From the NCBI RefSeq assembly GCF_003205205.1, contig NZ_QJRL01000006.1, positions 1 through 64,000 of the forward strand: 64,000 nucleotides of DNA. The letters are read 5' to 3'. This document shows positions 28,249 to 35,954 of this stretch, piece after piece. Under the pieces are notes generated by a model. That model did no database searches and was not told where the DNA came from. It saw nothing but the letters and a program-made list of their open reading frames with translations. The translations under genes were made by a program, and so were the position numbers. Source of the DNA: Pseudomonas sp. LB-090624. Its GTDB lineage: Bacteria > Pseudomonadota > Gammaproteobacteria > Pseudomonadales > Pseudomonadaceae. Each line of letters opens with the position of its first letter. Position 1 is the stretch's first letter.

Positions 28249-28918
28249 CGCCCGGCACCCCGTAGCTTGGCGCGGCGGTCGGGTTGAGCGCGCGGGTGAC
28301 ATAATCCTGCATCTGTGGTCGATAGGCTTGCCAGAGGCCATCGAGCACCCCGATCGGGTCGCTATCGGCCCAATCGACGCGCAGGTCCACCAGCGGCCAG
28401 GTCAACTCACCGGCGATTTTCAACGCAGCCGAGTGCACCGGCCCCGCCTCACCGCCAGCAGCCATCGCTGCGTGCATGGCAGCCAGAAGGCGGTCGGCCA
28501 GGTGCCCGCCGGCCTGCTCGAAGGCCAGCACCATCGCTTCGATCACCTGGGTCGAGGACAGCAGGTTGCCCGCCGCCGCGCATTGCTCGCCGGCCACGGC
28601 ATTGTGCGTACCCAGCGCCTCGCGCCCCGTGAACAAGGCTACCTGGCCATGACTGTCAATCACCGTCACCTGGCGATATTCGCTCCAGCCATTGGCGCTC
28701 AGCACGCGGTCCAGCGCTGCTGCGGGCGGTAACTGGGCCTGCTCCATGGCATCGAGAATCTGCGGGCCCAGGGCCGGCAGGGTGATGTTCTGAGTAGAGA
28801 CTGCCCCTACGCCTGCACGCACCCACGGGCAACGGGCCCCCACGGCGATGCTCGACGAGCTGATGGCGATACCGACCTGGCCGGTTTCCTGGCAACGACC
28901 GATGATGGAGAACGTCAT
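28241..28918 (-). CDS. DUF1028 protein (Ntn-hydrolase-like)
   Basis: A 225-residue protein of the DUF1028 family. It begins TFSIIGRCQETGQVGIAISSSSIAVGARC, the strand pattern of an Ntn-hydrolase fold, with SAANGW/GREALGTHN-type blocks in the middle (LGTHNAVAGEQCAAAGNLL). The family is often next to amidases, RidA proteins and peptidases, but has no established reaction that I know of. It is the first gene of a two-gene unit with the M20 deacylase (8-bp overlap) and diverges from the flavin monooxygenase gene. Confidence 0.87.
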   Translation of the reverse strand: MTFSIIGRCQETGQVGIAISSSSIAVGARCPWVRAGVGAVSTQNITLPALGPQILDAMEQAQLPPAAALDRVLSANGWSEYRQVTVIDSHGQVALFTGREALGTHNAVAGEQCAAAGNLLSSTQVIEAMVLAFEQAGGHLADRLLAAMHAAMAAGGEAGPVHSAALKIAGELTWPLVDLRVDWADSDPIGVLDGLWQAYRPQMQDYVTRALNPTAAPSYGVPGDE

Positions 28919-29258
28919 GTCTTGGTTCCTGTTGTGCTGTGCGATACAGGGCATTCTGGGCGCAACGTTCTTCACCACGAAACCAACATTTTCCTAGGGG
29001 TTAGGCATGAAAAAGCTGGGTTCTGCCAGCGTTCGAGCGCCGCCCGCGCGGTGTTCGAACCCTGCGCCACTTCCAAAACCACGACATGCACTGGGTCGCC
29101 CTCACCGCAAGCCACTAAATCCAAGGCCTTCGCCGTTTTATCGGCAAGCAGCAGCTAAATACTATTTTCGCCATTTCCACAGCATCCCTAGTCTGGCCCC
29201 AGGCAACGGCGGTCCTCCAAACCGACCTGACAAAAACCGCCTGAACAAGGGCTCGGAC
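28919..29258. other. Divergent promoter region, DUF1028 versus monooxygenase
   Basis: About 340 bp with no gene that I can support. It must contain promoters for the DUF1028-M20 pair and for the monooxygenase-Rid pair. It includes an inverted GTTCGAGCGC...GCGGTGTTCGAAC stretch (about 29032-29060) and an AT-rich segment (29145-29175). There is no riboswitch motif and no regulator gene next to it. Confidence 0.5.
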
Positions 29259-30578
29259 ATGACACTGAACAATCTCGAAATCGATACCCTCGTGGTCGGC
29301 GCCGGCCAGGCCGGCGTGGCCATGAGCGAACACCTGAGCAAACTTGGCGTGCCGCACCTGGTGCTGGAGCGCAACCGCATCGCCGAAGCATGGCGCACCG
29401 GCCGCTGGGACTCGCTGGTGGCCAACGGCCCGGTATGGCACGACCGCTTCCCCGGGCTGGAATTCAACCTCGACGCCGACGCCTTTGCCGGCAAGGACCA
29501 AGTGGCCGATTACTTCGAACAGTACGTACGCAAGTACAACCTGCCGGTTCGCACCGGTATCGAAGTGAAGAAAGTGCTGCGCAACACCGACCGCCCCGGC
29601 TTCACCATTGAAACCAATGAGGGCGTGATCCGCGCCAACCGCGTGGTCGCCGCAACCGGCCCGTTCCAGAAACCGGTCATCCCGGCCATTGCACCGAAAG
29701 ACCCCAACCTGCACCAGATCCACTCCGCCGCCTACTTCAACCCCGAGCAACTGCCTGAAGGCGCTGTGCTGGTGGTGGGGGCCGGCTCCTCTGGTGTGCA
29801 AATCGCCGAGGAGCTGATGCGTGCAGGCCGCCAGGTGTACCTGTCGGTCGGCGCCCACGATCGCCCGCCCCGCGCCTACCGTAATCGTGACTTCTGCTGG
29901 TGGCTGGGCGTGCTGGGTGAGTGGGACGCGGAAATCGCCAAGCCCGGCCGCGAGCACGTGACCATCGCCGTGAGTGGCGCGCGTGGCGGCCACACCGTGG
30001 ACTTCCGCGCCCTCGCCCACCAGGGCATGACCCTTGTCGGCCTGACCCAGTCGTTCGAAAACGGCGTGGCGCGCTTCCAGGACAACCTGGTCGACAACAT
30101 CAACCGTGGCGACGAGAACTACCTGGCCTTATTGGATGCCGCGGATGCCTACATAGAGCGCAACGGCCTGGACCTGCCGGAAGAGCCCGAAGCGCGCCAG
30201 CGCCTGGCCGACCCAGCGTGCATGGTCAACCCGTTGCAGCAACTGGACCTGGCCAAGGCCGGTGTCAGCAGCATCATCTGGGCCACCGGCTACGGCGTGG
30301 ACTTCAGCTGGCTGCAGGTCGACACCTTCGATGCCAACGGCAAGCCCCAGCACCAGCGCGGCGTGGCCCGCGAGCCGGGTGTTTACTTCCTCGGCCTGCC
30401 ATGGCTGTCACGCCGTGGCTCGTCATTCATCTGGGGCGTGTGGCACGACGCCAAGCACGTCGCTGGCCATATCGCCACGCAGCGTACCTACACCGCCTAC
30501 CGCGACCGCGATCAGCGCGCAGCGGATGAGCAACAACCCGCCAAGATCAGCAACGTCAGCACCCTCGGAGCCCACTGA
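29259..30578 (+). CDS. FAD/NADPH-dependent flavin monooxygenase
   Basis: A 439-residue class-B-like flavin monooxygenase. The FAD-binding GxGxxG is VVGAGQAGVAMSEHLSKLG (Gly14, 16, 19). The NADPH site is VVGAGSSGVQIAEELMRAGR near residue 170, between them lies a degenerate FMO motif (HSAAYFNPEQL), and the C-terminal ATG motif is IIWATGYGVDFSWLQ. It resembles the CzcO/YucA-like group acting on amines, ketones or indoles; the substrate is unknown. Its stop overlaps the start of the Rid-family gene (TGATG), so the two proteins probably act together. Confidence 0.88.
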   Translation: MTLNNLEIDTLVVGAGQAGVAMSEHLSKLGVPHLVLERNRIAEAWRTGRWDSLVANGPVWHDRFPGLEFNLDADAFAGKDQVADYFEQYVRKYNLPVRTGIEVKKVLRNTDRPGFTIETNEGVIRANRVVAATGPFQKPVIPAIAPKDPNLHQIHSAAYFNPEQLPEGAVLVVGAGSSGVQIAEELMRAGRQVYLSVGAHDRPPRAYRNRDFCWWLGVLGEWDAEIAKPGREHVTIAVSGARGGHTVDFRALAHQGMTLVGLTQSFENGVARFQDNLVDNINRGDENYLALLDAADAYIERNGLDLPEEPEARQRLADPACMVNPLQQLDLAKAGVSSIIWATGYGVDFSWLQVDTFDANGKPQHQRGVAREPGVYFLGLPWLSRRGSSFIWGVWHDAKHVAGHIATQRTYTAYRDRDQRAADEQQPAKISNVSTLGAH

Positions 30579-30994
30579 TGCCTACCCATACTCGCATCCG
30601 CATGTTCAACACCAAGGAAACCTACCCCAACCAGACCCTGGACAACGACCTTTGCCAGGCGGTGCGTGCCGGTAACACCATCTATGTGCGCGGCCAGGTC
30701 GGTACCGACTTCGAAGGCAAGCTGGTGGGCCTGGGTGACCCGCGGGCGCAGACCGAACAGGCGATGAAGAACGTCAAGCAACTGCTTGAGGAAGCCGGCT
30801 CGGACCTGTCGCACATCGTCAAGACCACCACCTACATCACCGACCCGCGTTTCCGCGAGCCGGTGTACAAGGAAGTCGGCAAATGGCTCAAGGGGGTGTT
30901 CCCGATTTCCACCGGGCTGGTGGTGGCGGGCCTGGCCCAAGCCGAGTGGCTGATGGAGATCGATGTGATCGCCGTGGTACCCGATCAGGCTTGA
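30578..30994 (+). CDS. Rid-family (YjgF/YER057c/UK114) protein
   Basis: A 138-residue protein of the Rid fold (FNTKETYPNQTLDNDLCQAV; VRGQVGTD; TEQAMKNVKQLLEEAG; MEIDVIAVV). The archetype RidA hydrolyses reactive enamine/imine intermediates with a conserved Arg in an RxxxV...LP...VEIE block; here the matching stretch reads PISTGLVVAGLAQAEWLMEI and I see no Arg. It may therefore belong to a Rid subgroup without that activity. Translation is coupled to the monooxygenase gene by TGATG. Confidence 0.87.
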   Translation: MPTHTRIRMFNTKETYPNQTLDNDLCQAVRAGNTIYVRGQVGTDFEGKLVGLGDPRAQTEQAMKNVKQLLEEAGSDLSHIVKTTTYITDPRFREPVYKEVGKWLKGVFPISTGLVVAGLAQAEWLMEIDVIAVVPDQA

Positions 30995-31815
30995 CCGGTA
31001 GCCGGGGTGGCGGGTGGCGACGGCCGCCCGTCACGCAACCACGCCTGGGTTACCTGCGCCGCCGCTTGCAGGCGCTGTTCAGCGTGCACGCCGGCACCAG
31101 GCACTTCCACGCTGATACACAGGTCCTCCGGCAAGGCCGCGAGCAACTGCGCCAGCGGCAGTTGCCCTTGCCCCGGCAGCAGGCGCCCCTCACGGGCTTC
31201 CGGAATGATCAGGCTGTCGGCAGGTGCCCGCAAAGGCGCATCGCACAACTGCACCGCGCGCAGCAAACGCGGGTCTACTGCCGCGATATCCGCCACCTGG
31301 CCACCAGAACGGAACAGGTGCAAGGCATCCACCAGCACGCCCGCGTTGCCCTGCGCCGCCCCTGCAACCACCGCGCAAGCCTGGTGCAGGTTTGCCACCG
31401 GGCGCCAGCGCATGAATTCCAGGTCCACGCGCAAACCGTGGCCTCGCGCCATTTCACACAACGCCGCAAAGTTGCCGGTCAGCCGCGCAAAGTCGTCATC
31501 GTCCCCGGATACCGTCAGGCTGTGCGCGCCAAGTTCGGCTCCTGCTGCCAACAGCGCCTCGTAGTCGGCGACCTGTGTCTGCGCCGTCAACGAAACGAAT
31601 TCGATGTCGGCAACCCGCACACCTTCACCCGCCAGTACCGCGCGCAGTTCACGCAGCGCCGGGCTACCGGCTGCCACCGGGTAGGCCAAGGCCCCCGGCA
31701 GCACCGGGTGCAGGCGCAGGCCGACCGCGCTGAAGCCTGCACGCCGCGCCTCACGCACCAGCCTGGCCGGCGCCAGCTGCAACGCCGTCAGGTGTGCGAC
31801 ACCCAGCCCTTTCAA
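30985..31815 (-). CDS. Sugar phosphate isomerase/epimerase-type TIM-barrel protein
   Basis: A 276-residue AP-endonuclease-2-like TIM barrel. Metal-site-like residues lie in LRVDLEFMRWRP (Glu), GVLVDALHLFRSGG (Asp, His), QLCDAPLRAP (Asp) and CISVEVPGAG (Glu), the usual pattern of this superfamily. I assign the TTG at 31815, with GGGAGG eight bases upstream, overlapping the stop of the SDR gene (TTGA); no ATG or GTG is suitably placed. It is the last gene of the lactonase-MFS-SDR set. Its 3' end overlaps the convergent Rid gene by 10 bp. Confidence 0.8.
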   Translation of the reverse strand: MKGLGVAHLTALQLAPARLVREARRAGFSAVGLRLHPVLPGALAYPVAAGSPALRELRAVLAGEGVRVADIEFVSLTAQTQVADYEALLAAGAELGAHSLTVSGDDDDFARLTGNFAALCEMARGHGLRVDLEFMRWRPVANLHQACAVVAGAAQGNAGVLVDALHLFRSGGQVADIAAVDPRLLRAVQLCDAPLRAPADSLIIPEAREGRLLPGQGQLPLAQLLAALPEDLCISVEVPGAGVHAEQRLQAAAQVTQAWLRDGRPSPPATPATGQA

Positions 31816-32552
31816 TAGGTCGCCCTCCCGCCACTGAGGTCGAATACGAAGCCGGTGGTAAAGCTGCATTCCGGGCCGGCAATCCAGCTGACCATGTTGG
31901 CGATCTCCTCGGCCTTGAGAAAGCGCCCCATGGGGATCTTGGCCTTGCTCGCAGCGATGTGTTCTGCGGTCATCTCGGCCATCAGCGGCGTCTCGACCAT
32001 GGCCGGTGCCACGCAGTTGAGCAGCACCCCGTCCTGTGCCAGCTCCTTGGCCGCCGCCTTGGTGAAGGCGATGACCCCGGCCTTGGCGGCGGAGTATGCC
32101 GAGATGTACTGCACGCCATCCTTGCCGGCCATGGAGGCGATGTTGACGATGCGCCCGTAGCGGTTCTGGCGCATGTGCGGGATGGCGGTACGGCAGCAAT
32201 AGAACACACCGTTAAGGTCGATGGCGATGACCTTGTCCCACGCTTCTGGCGGGTATTCCCACGAGGCTACCACCGGGCCGTTGATGCCGGCGTTGTTGAC
32301 CAGGACATGCACCTGGCCAAGGCGCGCCAGCGTCTCGGCGAAAGCCGCCTCTACCGAGGCCAGCGAGGCAACATCCACCGCTTGGCGCAACACCGGCTCG
32401 AAGCCGTTTTCGGCGTGGCTCCAGCCATCGACGGCGAGGTCCCAGATCACCACCTGGGCGCCGGCAGCATGCAAGCGCTGTGCGATTGCCAGGCCGATGC
32501 CGCGCATGCCACCGGTCACGATTGCGGTCTGGCCTTGCAGGTACTGGCTCAT
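31812..32552 (-). CDS. Short-chain dehydrogenase/reductase (SDR)
   Basis: A 246-residue classical SDR. The NAD(P) motif is TGGMRGIG (13-20), then NNAG (87-90), with catalytic Ser140 and Tyr153-x3-Lys157. Asp38 after the second strand (VIWDLA) favours NAD+. The C-terminal DLSGGRATY is typical of sugar-acid and alcohol dehydrogenases. Its ATG overlaps the MFS stop (ATGA) and its stop overlaps the TIM-barrel start, so it is embedded in the operon and probably oxidises a hydroxyl of the imported compound. Confidence 0.9.
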   Translation of the reverse strand: MSQYLQGQTAIVTGGMRGIGLAIAQRLHAAGAQVVIWDLAVDGWSHAENGFEPVLRQAVDVASLASVEAAFAETLARLGQVHVLVNNAGINGPVVASWEYPPEAWDKVIAIDLNGVFYCCRTAIPHMRQNRYGRIVNIASMAGKDGVQYISAYSAAKAGVIAFTKAAAKELAQDGVLLNCVAPAMVETPLMAEMTAEHIAASKAKIPMGRFLKAEEIANMVSWIAGPECSFTTGFVFDLSGGRATY

Positions 32553-33898
32553 TGTCTTGCTCCATTTTCAGCAGAAGGAATATCCGGCAAGCGACGCAGG
32601 TCGCTGACCATGAACAGGTAGCACAGCGCCCCGAGCACGGTGATCGACGCCACGAACGCCAGGGCCCAGACGAACGAGCCGGTCAGCGAGACGATGATGC
32701 CGATGGTCAATGGCGTGACGATGCCGGCCGCGTTGGCGAACAGGTTGAACAGGCCGCCGCTGAGGCCCAGCAGGCCTTTGGGAGCGATGTCGGAAACGAT
32801 CATCCAGGCCAGCGCCGACATGCCTTGGGCGAAGTAGGCAACGCACAGGATGGCGATCACCAACGCGTCGGACTCGACATAGTTGGCCAGCACGATCACC
32901 GAAGCGGTCAGCAACCCGGCGATCACGGGCAGCTTGCGCGCCACGTTCTGCGAGTAACCCCGGCGCAGCAAGGCATCGGAAAGCCAGCCGCCGACCAGCG
33001 TGCCCAGCGAGGCGGCAATGAACGGTAGCACCGCCACCCAGCCGACCTTGAGCCAAGGCATGTGCCGCTCGGTCACCAGATAGGTGGGGAACCATGTGAG
33101 GAAGAACACATTGGTCGAGTTACAGGCGAACTGGCCAAGGCAAATGCCGAGCATGTTGCGGTGTTTGAGCAGCGCCGGTATCTGCGACCAGCTGAACGAC
33201 GTGGCTTTCTGCCCGCCATCGACGACCCCGCCGCCCGCGGCGATGTAGTCCAGCTCGGCCTGGTTGGCCGTGGTCGACTGGTACGGCTCATGGTATTTGC
33301 GCCACCACACCAGGCCATAGAGGATGCCCAGCAGGCCCACGGCCATTAGCAAAAAGCGCCAGCCATAAGTGTGCAGCACCCAGAACAGAAGCGGCGTCAG
33401 GAACGCCAGGCCGGTGTATTCAGCGAAGGTGTAGATGCCGGTTGCCCTGGCCCGCTCGCTCTGCGGGAACCAGGTGGCCACCACCCGGCTGTTGGTGGGA
33501 AAGCACGGGGCTTCGGTCGCGCCCACCAGAAAGCGCATGCCCAGCAGGGATAAAAAGCCCTGTGCCAGCCCCTGCAGGCCAGTGAAAAGCGACCACAGGG
33601 TCAGTGCCAGCCAGTAGGTCAGCTTGGTACCCAGCCGGTCGATGAGGATGCCGCCCGGGATCTGCGCGGCGGCGTAGGTCCACGAAAAGGCGGAAAAGAT
33701 AACCCCCATCATCGCTGCGTTCAGGCCTAGGTCGGCACTGATGCTGGGTGCGGCAATGCCCATCACGCTGCGGTCGAGGTAGTTGATCATGGTGCCGCCG
33801 GAAATCAGCGCCAGGATCATGAAACGGGTGCGTGTGCGCTGCTGGGCGCGCGCCGGTGTGTCGAACACCCCGAGGCTGGCGTTCTGTTCAGTGTTCAT
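32549..33898 (-). CDS. MFS transporter of the anion:cation symporter (GudP-like) family
   Basis: A 449-residue 12-helix transporter. Family motifs are GTMINYLDRSVMGIAAPSIS at the N-terminus and PGGILIDRLGTKLTYWLALT. This group imports organic anions such as glucarate, galactarate, galactonate or phthalate by proton symport. ATG 33898 was chosen, as the 27 upstream in-frame codons are not conserved-looking. Coupling to the SDR gene by ATGA indicates that the transported anion is the pathway substrate. Confidence 0.88.
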   Translation of the reverse strand: MNTEQNASLGVFDTPARAQQRTRTRFMILALISGGTMINYLDRSVMGIAAPSISADLGLNAAMMGVIFSAFSWTYAAAQIPGGILIDRLGTKLTYWLALTLWSLFTGLQGLAQGFLSLLGMRFLVGATEAPCFPTNSRVVATWFPQSERARATGIYTFAEYTGLAFLTPLLFWVLHTYGWRFLLMAVGLLGILYGLVWWRKYHEPYQSTTANQAELDYIAAGGGVVDGGQKATSFSWSQIPALLKHRNMLGICLGQFACNSTNVFFLTWFPTYLVTERHMPWLKVGWVAVLPFIAASLGTLVGGWLSDALLRRGYSQNVARKLPVIAGLLTASVIVLANYVESDALVIAILCVAYFAQGMSALAWMIVSDIAPKGLLGLSGGLFNLFANAAGIVTPLTIGIIVSLTGSFVWALAFVASITVLGALCYLFMVSDLRRLPDIPSAENGARQ

Positions 33899-34004
33899 GA
33901 CGAATGCTCTCTTGTTATTGGAATGGCAAAATCGCGCGCTTGTAAGCGTGGGGGCCGTGGGGCTGCCATGCAGCCCCAATCCATTGGCTGACGGACATCA
34001 GTCT

Positions 34005-34832
34005 TCAGCCGAACCCGAACAACCGACAGGGGGTATCCCACATCACCGCGCGGCGCTGGCGGGCATCGGGCATCAGCTGTTCGGCAAGCTTCAGCAACGG
34101 GCCGTAGTCCACCCGCGAGCGCTGGCGAATGAAGGGCCAGTCCGAGCCCCACACGCAGGCCTCGGCGCCAAACGCTTCGAGCAGGGCCTGCACATAGGCG
34201 CGGCTCTGCTCCAGCAAGGCATCGGCCGCAGCGAACTTCTGCATGCCCGACAGCTTCACGCACGCGCGGCCACTGTCGGCCAGCCGCAACAACGCTTGAA
34301 AACCGGCTTGCTGCACCCCGGCCGCTACCTCGGGGCGACCGCAGTGGTCGATCAGCAGAGGTGCCTTGGCGTTTTGCAGCAAGCCATGCAGGGCCAGCAG
34401 CTGGTCTTCGCACACTTGTACCTGGGCGAACATGCCAAGCTCGGCCAACTTGCCGAACAACGGGTCAACGCCCTGCAGGCTCGAGACGCCGTACAGCGCG
34501 GGGTTGAAGGCGATGCCGACCACGCCTTGCGCCTGCAATGCCGCCAGCGCGTCGAGGGTGATATCCGCCTCGACCACCGCCACACCCTTGAACCGCCCCT
34601 GGCCGGTGGCCAGGGCATGCAACAGGCAGCGGTTGTCGGTGTGGTAGCCACTGTTGGGGCCCACGAGCAAGGCGTGCTGCACCCCGTAGGCGTCCATCAC
34701 CCGGGTGAACTGCGCCTGGGTGGCGACTTCCTGGCCGGAGGGTGCATAGGGTGCGTCTGGGTGGTAAGGGAAACGCTCAGGGTCAAACAGATGGTTATGG
34801 CAATCGATCTTCGCTTCATCAAAGATGTTCAC
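34005..34832 (-). CDS. Amidohydrolase-2 family lactonase-like hydrolase
   Basis: A 275-residue TIM-barrel metal-dependent hydrolase of the COG3618 type, which holds LigI (2-pyrone-4,6-dicarboxylate lactonase) and L-fuconolactonase. The HxH metal motif is IDCHNHLFD (His12, His14). Other conserved blocks are LLIDHCGRPE and ACVWGSDWPF (catalytic Asp). The start is GTG 34832 with AAGGGAG upstream. It is the first gene of the minus-strand operon and diverges from a LysR gene. Its likely role is opening a sugar or pyrone lactone. Confidence 0.87.
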   Translation of the reverse strand: MNIFDEAKIDCHNHLFDPERFPYHPDAPYAPSGQEVATQAQFTRVMDAYGVQHALLVGPNSGYHTDNRCLLHALATGQGRFKGVAVVEADITLDALAALQAQGVVGIAFNPALYGVSSLQGVDPLFGKLAELGMFAQVQVCEDQLLALHGLLQNAKAPLLIDHCGRPEVAAGVQQAGFQALLRLADSGRACVKLSGMQKFAAADALLEQSRAYVQALLEAFGAEACVWGSDWPFIRQRSRVDYGPLLKLAEQLMPDARQRRAVMWDTPCRLFGFG

Positions 34833-34980
34833 GCAGCACTCCCTTCAAGCGCCACTGCGCTTGCCTGCAGATCTTGTTATTGTGCGCCGCAAGGGCGATC
34901 AGGACGGGGTTCACGATACTGCGTGGCGGGGTTTGGCGCTCATACCCAGATGGCGAAAACCATAACCAAAGGTAATACAC

Positions 34981-35916
34981 ATGCTGCTTGGCAACGAAGG
35001 CGCAGATACCAGCCCGATGGTGTTCAAACTGCGGCACATGGAGGTGTTCCGCGCGGTGATGCTGACCGGCTCGATCAGCGCTGCGGCCAAGTTGCTCTAC
35101 GTGTCGCAACCCGCGGTAAGCAAGCTTATCCAGTACATCGAAGGGCGCCTGACCTACCCGTTGTTCGAACGGATCAACAATCGCCTGGTGCCCACGGCCG
35201 AGGCGCAGGTGCTGTTCCGCGAAGTGGAGCGGGTGTACCAGGCAGCGTTGGAGGTCAACGAGTGCGCCCTTGCCCTGGGCGCTGGCGGCCAGCGCAAACT
35301 GCGTATCTCGTGCAGCGCATCGTTGTCGACGGTGGTAATTCCTATCGCCTTGGCCCAGCTCAAGCGTGAATCACCGTCGCTCAACATCGAATGGCAGACC
35401 TCGCTGATGGGCGAAATGCCCAACCAGATCCTGTCGAAGAAGGTCGACCTGTCGATTGCCGCCCTGCCGGTGGTCCACGACCACCTGCATTCACAGGCGT
35501 TCATGCGCGGGCGGATGGTGGTGGTGATGCCACCCGACCACCCGCTGGCCGGGCAGGCCGCGCTCACCCTGCAGCAGCTGGAAGGCCATGCCCTGCTGCT
35601 GTTCCGGCCCGACATGCCGTTTGGCAAACTGCTGGCCGGGCATATCGAGCGGCGCGGTTTGCAACTGAAATCGCTGTTGTCGTTTACCAACGCCAACGAG
35701 GCTGTAGCGTTGGTCAGGCAAGGCATGGGCATCAGCGTGATCGACGAGTTCGTGGCGCAGGACAGCGGGCTGGCGGTGGTGCCACTGGCCGATGAGATTC
35801 ACTTTGATATCAGCTTCGTCCACTCGCGCTTCGAGCCCCCGTCGCATGCAGCGCTGCATTTGATGAGGGTGCTGCAGGGACAGGCGCAGAAGCTGGGGCG
35901 GGCCATCTCAGATTGA
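34981..35916 (+). CDS. LysR-family regulator of the lactonase operon
   Basis: A 311-residue LysR regulator. The helix-turn-helix is MEVFRAVMLTGSISAAAKLL with recognition helix SQPAVSKLIQYIE, followed by the effector domain (RISCSASLSTVVIPIAL onward). It diverges from the lactonase-like gene across 148 bp, the classical LysR-target layout. An alternative start at 35017 would remove 12 residues; ATG 34981 has AAAGG ten bases upstream. Confidence 0.9.
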   Translation: MLLGNEGADTSPMVFKLRHMEVFRAVMLTGSISAAAKLLYVSQPAVSKLIQYIEGRLTYPLFERINNRLVPTAEAQVLFREVERVYQAALEVNECALALGAGGQRKLRISCSASLSTVVIPIALAQLKRESPSLNIEWQTSLMGEMPNQILSKKVDLSIAALPVVHDHLHSQAFMRGRMVVVMPPDHPLAGQAALTLQQLEGHALLLFRPDMPFGKLLAGHIERRGLQLKSLLSFTNANEAVALVRQGMGISVIDEFVAQDSGLAVVPLADEIHFDISFVHSRFEPPSHAALHLMRVLQGQAQKLGRAISD

Positions 35917-35924
35917 GGTCATTG

Positions 35925-35943
35925 GGGGCCGCACAACGGCCCC
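35925..35943. terminator. Hairpin between convergent LysR and TonB-receptor genes
   Basis: GGGGCCG-CACAA-CGGCCCC is a perfect 7-bp hairpin in the 38-bp gap between two convergent stop codons. Position suggests a shared terminator. No long T-run is present. Confidence 0.55.
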
Positions 35944-35954
35944 AGGCGTTTGAG

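Noticed and set aside
29050..29075. A tRNA-like T-loop (GGTGTTCGAACCCTGCG)
   Set aside because: The stem bases flanking TTCGAAC do not pair, and no anticodon or acceptor arms can be drawn upstream.
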